Part shown: positions 56,536 through 59,486 of the stretch, one piece after another
Position numbering within the stretch: position 1 is the first letter of the stretch
How the letters are laid out: each line of letters starts with the position of its first letter
Assembly: GCF_022712195.1 (NCBI RefSeq)
Contig: NZ_JALAGY010000093.1
Location: 1-59,486 of the forward strand
DNA length: 59,486 nt
Origin: Corynebacterium sp.
Lineage (GTDB): Bacteria > Actinomycetota > Actinomycetes > Mycobacteriales > Mycobacteriaceae
Reading direction: 5' to 3'
Program-made: the position numbers and the translations under genes
The notes under the pieces: model-generated
Told to the model about the DNA's origin: nothing
The model's database searches: none
Seen by the model: the letters and a program-made list of their open reading frames with translations, nothing else

Positions 56536-57606
56536 ATGGAAGTCAACGCACTCACCTGGATCATCACCGTCGCGGTGATCGCCGGATTCTTCATCTTCGA
56601 TTTCTACGCCCACGTGCGTACGCCCCACGCCCCCTCCATCAAGGAGTCGGCATGGTGGAGCCTTTTCTACGTTGCCCTGGCCTGTGCCTTCGGTGTCTTC
56701 CTGTGGTTCACCTGGGGTGAGCCGGGGGACCCGCACGGTCACGGGGTGGAGTTCTTCACCGGCTACGTGACCGAGAAGGCCCTGAGCGTGGACAACCTGT
56801 TCATCTTCGCCCTGATCATGGGCTCGTTCAAGGTGCCGCGTGAGTACCAGCAGAAGGTGCTGCTGATCGGTATCGCGCTGGCCCTGGTTTTCCGTGGTGT
56901 CTTCATCGCCTTCGGTGCCGCGGCCATCGAGGCATGGTCCGATGTCTTCTACATCTTCGGCATCTGGCTGCTGTGGACGGCGTACACCGTGGTCCGCGAC
57001 GAGCTGTCCGACGAGCCGGCGCGCGACCCCAGTGACATGAAACTGATCAAGGTGCTGAACAAGGCTGTGCCGGTCTCCGACGACTACAGCGGCGACAAGC
57101 TGCTGGTGCGCCGTCTCGGCAAGCTGACGGTCACGCCCCTGCTGGTCTGCCTCGTCGCGATCGGCATGACGGACCTGCTCTTCGCCCTGGACTCCATCCC
57201 CGCGATCTACGGCATCACCCAGGAGCCGTACATCGTCTTCACCACCAACGCCTTCGCGCTGCTGGGTCTGCGGCAGATGTACTTCCTGCTCGACGGCCTG
57301 CTCGACCGGCTGGTGTACCTGCCCTACGGTCTCGGGGTCATCCTGGCGTTCATCGGCGTCAAGCTTGTCCTGCACGCCCTGCACGAGAACGGCCTGCCCT
57401 TCATCAACGGCGGTCAGCCGGTGCATGACGCGCCGGAGGTCGAGACCGTGGTCTCGCTGGTCGTCATCGTCGGTGTGCTCGCGTTCACGGTGCTCGCCAG
57501 CCTCTGGAAGTCCAGGAGGGACGGTGCCGGGGAGGCGGCGTCCGATTCCGTGTCCGGCCCGACGGCCGAGGTCTCCGATTCCGCCGGGACCGCTGACCGC
57601 GACTGA
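56536..57606 (+). CDS. TerC-family membrane protein, likely manganese export
   Basis: This is a 356-residue integral membrane protein of the TerC/Alx family. Conserved pieces are FFIFDFYAHVRTPHAPSIKES, the acidic signature FFTGYVTEKALSVDNLFIF, and GMTDLLFALDSIPAIYGITQEPYIVFTTNAFALLGLRQMYFLL. Family members are tied to tellurite tolerance and to Mn2+ efflux; the riboswitch-like leader favours manganese here. The C-terminal 45 residues are polar. The ATG lies 12 bases after a GGAGG that the leader hairpin can mask. Confidence 0.9.
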   Translation: MEVNALTWIITVAVIAGFFIFDFYAHVRTPHAPSIKESAWWSLFYVALACAFGVFLWFTWGEPGDPHGHGVEFFTGYVTEKALSVDNLFIFALIMGSFKVPREYQQKVLLIGIALALVFRGVFIAFGAAAIEAWSDVFYIFGIWLLWTAYTVVRDELSDEPARDPSDMKLIKVLNKAVPVSDDYSGDKLLVRRLGKLTVTPLLVCLVAIGMTDLLFALDSIPAIYGITQEPYIVFTTNAFALLGLRQMYFLLDGLLDRLVYLPYGLGVILAFIGVKLVLHALHENGLPFINGGQPVHDAPEVETVVSLVVIVGVLAFTVLASLWKSRRDGAGEAASDSVSGPTAEVSDSAGTADRD

Positions 57607-57648
57607 CACGGTGGGGAAGCCGGTGCACCAACTTCCGCGGCCACTGGG

Positions 57649-57654
57649 TAGGAT
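57649..57654 (+). promoter_or_regulatory. -10 element of pgsA-cinA
   Basis: TAGGAT is exactly 7 bases before the pgsA GTG at 57662; the transcript is predicted leaderless. Confidence 0.5.
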
Positions 57655-57661
57655 GTGAGAC

Positions 57662-58327
57662 GTGCAAGAGACTCAGCACGAGATGCAGAACAGTGACGGG
57701 AACGACGGCCACGGACGCCACGGTGACACCACCGGCGCCGGCAGGTCGCAGTTCGGTCGTGCCGTCCACCGGTTCAACCTCCCCAATGTCCTGACCACCG
57801 TCCGGATCATCCTGATCCCGGTATTCGTGTGGTTGTTGCTCGCAGCAGGTCCCCTGGACGGCGAACGGGAACTCGACAGCGCGCTGCGTTGGTGGGCCCT
57901 GCTGTCGTTCTGCGTGCTCATGGCGACTGACCAGCTGGACGGTTTCCTGGCCCGGCGTTACGAGGTGATCACCGACTACGGGAAGCTCGCTGACCCGATC
58001 GCCGACAAGGCGTTGATGATCTCGGCGCTGGTGTCCCTGAACCTGCTGGGCGACCTGTGGTGGTGGGTCACCGTCGTCATCGTCGTGCGGGAGCTCGGGA
58101 TCACGGTGTGGCGGATGATCCTGGCCCGGAAGGGCAAGGTCGTCCCGGCCTCCAAGGGCGGGAAGCTCAAGACCGTGCTGCAGACCCTGGCTGTGGCGAT
58201 GGTCATCGCACCGTTGCCCGCCTGGACTGACTGGCTGACGTACCCGCTGATGGGCCTGGCTGTCCTGGTGACCGTGGTGACCGGTGTGCAGTACCTCCTG
58301 GATTCCAGGAACCGCCCTGATGCCTGA
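57662..58327 (+). CDS. pgsA: CDP-diacylglycerol-glycerol-3-phosphate phosphatidyltransferase
   Basis: This is a 221-residue membrane enzyme of phosphatidylglycerol synthesis. The CDP-alcohol phosphotransferase signature D-x2-DG-x2-AR-x8-G-x3-D-x3-D is exact in DQLDGFLARRYEVITDYGKL ADPIAD. About five or six transmembrane helices follow a polar, His/Gly/Asp-rich N-terminus of 38 residues. The position between ftsK and cinA-clgR is the standard actinobacterial one. It overlaps cinA by 8 bases. Confidence 0.92.
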   Translation: MQETQHEMQNSDGNDGHGRHGDTTGAGRSQFGRAVHRFNLPNVLTTVRIILIPVFVWLLLAAGPLDGERELDSALRWWALLSFCVLMATDQLDGFLARRYEVITDYGKLADPIADKALMISALVSLNLLGDLWWWVTVVIVVRELGITVWRMILARKGKVVPASKGGKLKTVLQTLAVAMVIAPLPAWTDWLTYPLMGLAVLVTVVTGVQYLLDSRNRPDA

Positions 58328-58907
58328 CGGCGCCGGCCCGTCACTCTCGGGGATCCTGGCCCGTCGGCTCGTGTCTGCCGCCACCTCGGCCGGGGTGACG
58401 GTGGCCACCGCTGAATCACTGACCGCCGGCGAGATCGCCTCCACCGTCGCCGGCGTGCCAGGAGCATCGGCTGTCCTGCGGGGAGGCCTCGTCGTGTACG
58501 CGACCGACCTCAAGGCGACGCTCGCCGGGGTCGACGGAGACCTCCTCGCCGCCCGCGGACCGGTGGACCCTGATGTCGCCCGTGCGCTGGCGCAGGGGGC
58601 CGCGATCCGCTGCGGCGCCGACATCGGCCTGGGGGTCACCGGCGTCGCCGGGCCCGACAGTCAGGACGGCCACCCGGTTGGTGAGGTCTACGTCGCGGTC
58701 TGGTCGGCGCCCCGCCAGGGCGAGGACGCCGTCGACCATGTGGTGAGACTCGAGGAGTCGGAGTATGCGGCCCCCTCGGGGCAGGCGGGGGAGCCTGCAC
58801 CAGACCGGCGCGTCCTGATCCGCTCGGCGACGACTGCACGTGCGCTCTCCCTGGCGGTGGACGCGGTCGAGGCCCTCGACGCCCTCGGCGTGGTGGCCGA
58901 AGAGTAG
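58320..58907 (+). CDS. cinA: Nicotinamide-nucleotide amidohydrolase CinA (C-terminal domain form)
   Basis: This is a 195-residue stand-alone CinA C-domain, which deamidates NMN to nicotinate mononucleotide in pyridine-nucleotide salvage. TVATAESLTAGEIASTVAGVPGAS, VVYATDLKATLAGV and GLGVTGVAGPDSQDGHPVGEVYVAV are the family motifs. The N-terminal MoaB-like domain of the long form is absent, as is normal here. The ATG overlaps the pgsA stop by 8 bases, so translation is coupled. Confidence 0.9.
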   Translation: MPDGAGPSLSGILARRLVSAATSAGVTVATAESLTAGEIASTVAGVPGASAVLRGGLVVYATDLKATLAGVDGDLLAARGPVDPDVARALAQGAAIRCGADIGLGVTGVAGPDSQDGHPVGEVYVAVWSAPRQGEDAVDHVVRLEESEYAAPSGQAGEPAPDRRVLIRSATTARALSLAVDAVEALDALGVVAEE

Positions 58908-59001
58908 TCGCTGAGGCGTTTCGTCTGTGTCGTGGGGCCGGTTGCGGGGCGGTGGCGGTCGGTGCCGGTCGGTGCCGGTGACGCCCCCGCACACGGTGGT
59001 C

Positions 59002-59042
59002 TAGACTTGAACGGGAACAAAAAGGGATCCCCAACCGTTGGA
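59002..59042 (+). promoter_or_regulatory. Promoters of clgR
   Basis: TAGACT (59002-59007) is a sigma-A type -10. GGGAAC (59013-59018), 18 bases, then GTTGGA (59037-59042) fits a SigH/SigE stress promoter; its -10 ends exactly 7 bases before the ATG. ClgR is stress-induced in related bacteria. Confidence 0.45.
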
Positions 59043-59049
59043 GACGGTG

Positions 59050-59427
59050 ATGGCAAAGCACACTTCGGTACTCGAGAAAGAACGACCCGACGTCGACTTG
59101 GCGGGAGTCGACGCGGTCTCAACGCCTCTCGCCGAGCCTCTCCTGCGCGAGGCACTGGGGGCGACCCTGCGTGGCTTCCGTGAGGATTCCCACCGCACGC
59201 TCCGCGAACTCGCCGTCGCCGCCAATGTCAGCCCCGGTTACCTCTCGGAACTCGAGCGGGGACGCAAGGAGGTCTCCTCTGAGCTCCTGGCCAGCGTCTG
59301 CATGGCGCTGGGGATCCGGGTGTCGCAGGTGATCATCGAGGCCGCGGCGATGATGGCCTTCGACGCGGCCGCCGCGGAGCTGACGGCGGCGACACCGGTC
59401 GAGCCGGTCGCCGTCGCCGCCCACTGA
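59050..59427 (+). CDS. clgR: XRE-family regulator ClgR
   Basis: This is a 125-residue transcription activator of clpP/clpC and other protease and repair genes after heat or envelope stress. The helix-turn-helix is complete: RTLRELAVAANVSPGYLSELERGRKEVSSELL. The C-terminus is Ala-rich (FDAAAAELTAAT, ending VAVAAH), like the ClgR degron recognised by Clp proteases. ATG 59050 is preferred over TTG 59038. Location after cinA is conserved. Confidence 0.9.
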   Translation: MAKHTSVLEKERPDVDLAGVDAVSTPLAEPLLREALGATLRGFREDSHRTLRELAVAANVSPGYLSELERGRKEVSSELLASVCMALGIRVSQVIIEAAAMMAFDAAAAELTAATPVEPVAVAAH

Positions 59428-59486
59428 TATACTTTCCTGGTTCACCACAACGCCGGCCTGACCCCGGTCGGCGCCCACCCTGCGAC

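Overview
The window is chromosomal DNA of a high-GC actinobacterium, most likely a Corynebacterium. Four things point there. Mycothiol-linked genes (mtr and a DinB/MDMPI-like gene) are present. The translation and processing order rimP-nusA-ylxR-infB-rbfA-dinF-metallophosphoesterase-PPTase-truB/ribF-rpsO-pnp-dapB-thyX-dapA-rnj-ftsK-pgsA-cinA-clgR is the actinobacterial one. An arabitol-type atlR-xylB / rbtT-mtlD locus is present. Two tiny signal-less helical proteins resemble corynebacterial PorH/PorA porins. Species was not determined.

Layout. 1-2.5 kb: a DUF3558-like lipoprotein (5' partial) and a PPE/EspB-like helical protein. 2.6-3.7 kb: a siderophore-binding lipoprotein with a DtxR-like box. 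3.8-9.1 kb: a sugar-alcohol locus in which mtlD and rbtT diverge from atlR and xylB. 9.2-11.5 kb: a split YeiH-type transporter and an orphan lipoprotein. 11.6-17.5 kb: an accessory, defence-like block with two overlapping DUF2075 helicase genes (one with a PD-(D/E)XK-like N-terminus, one with GIY-YIG), a broken DnaQ-type exonuclease gene beside a 23-bp inverted repeat, the 5' remnant of another large gene, and a SLOG/MoCo-carrier-like protein. 17.5-21.9 kb: a TM2 protein, a ProP-like MFS transporter, two paralogous mini-porin candidates and an SDR. 21.9-29.3 kb: mtr plus a hydrolase, mqo, cobA, an AAA-wHTH ATPase and yaaA. 29.3-59.5 kb: the conserved housekeeping block from proS to clgR.

How the genes work together. 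The atl locus would oxidise a pentitol to a ketose that XylB phosphorylates. rimP/nusA/ylxR/infB/rbfA/truB/rpsO/pnp/rnj cover ribosome assembly, translation initiation and RNA turnover. dapB and dapA supply diaminopimelate and lysine, with thyX between them. ftsK, pgsA, cinA and clgR cover chromosome segregation, phospholipid synthesis, pyridine-nucleotide salvage and proteolysis control.

Regulation. Many genes have a TANNNT -10 hexamer exactly 7 or 8 nt before the start codon, so leaderless transcription looks common and was used to choose starts. A yybP-ykoY (manganese) riboswitch-like leader precedes terC.

The best candidates for new biology are the DUF2075 pair and a small basic reading frame after proS that runs without a stop codon into an intrinsic terminator, the architecture known for arfA and brfA ribosome-rescue genes. 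I saw no tRNA, rRNA, CRISPR array, insertion sequence or phage module.
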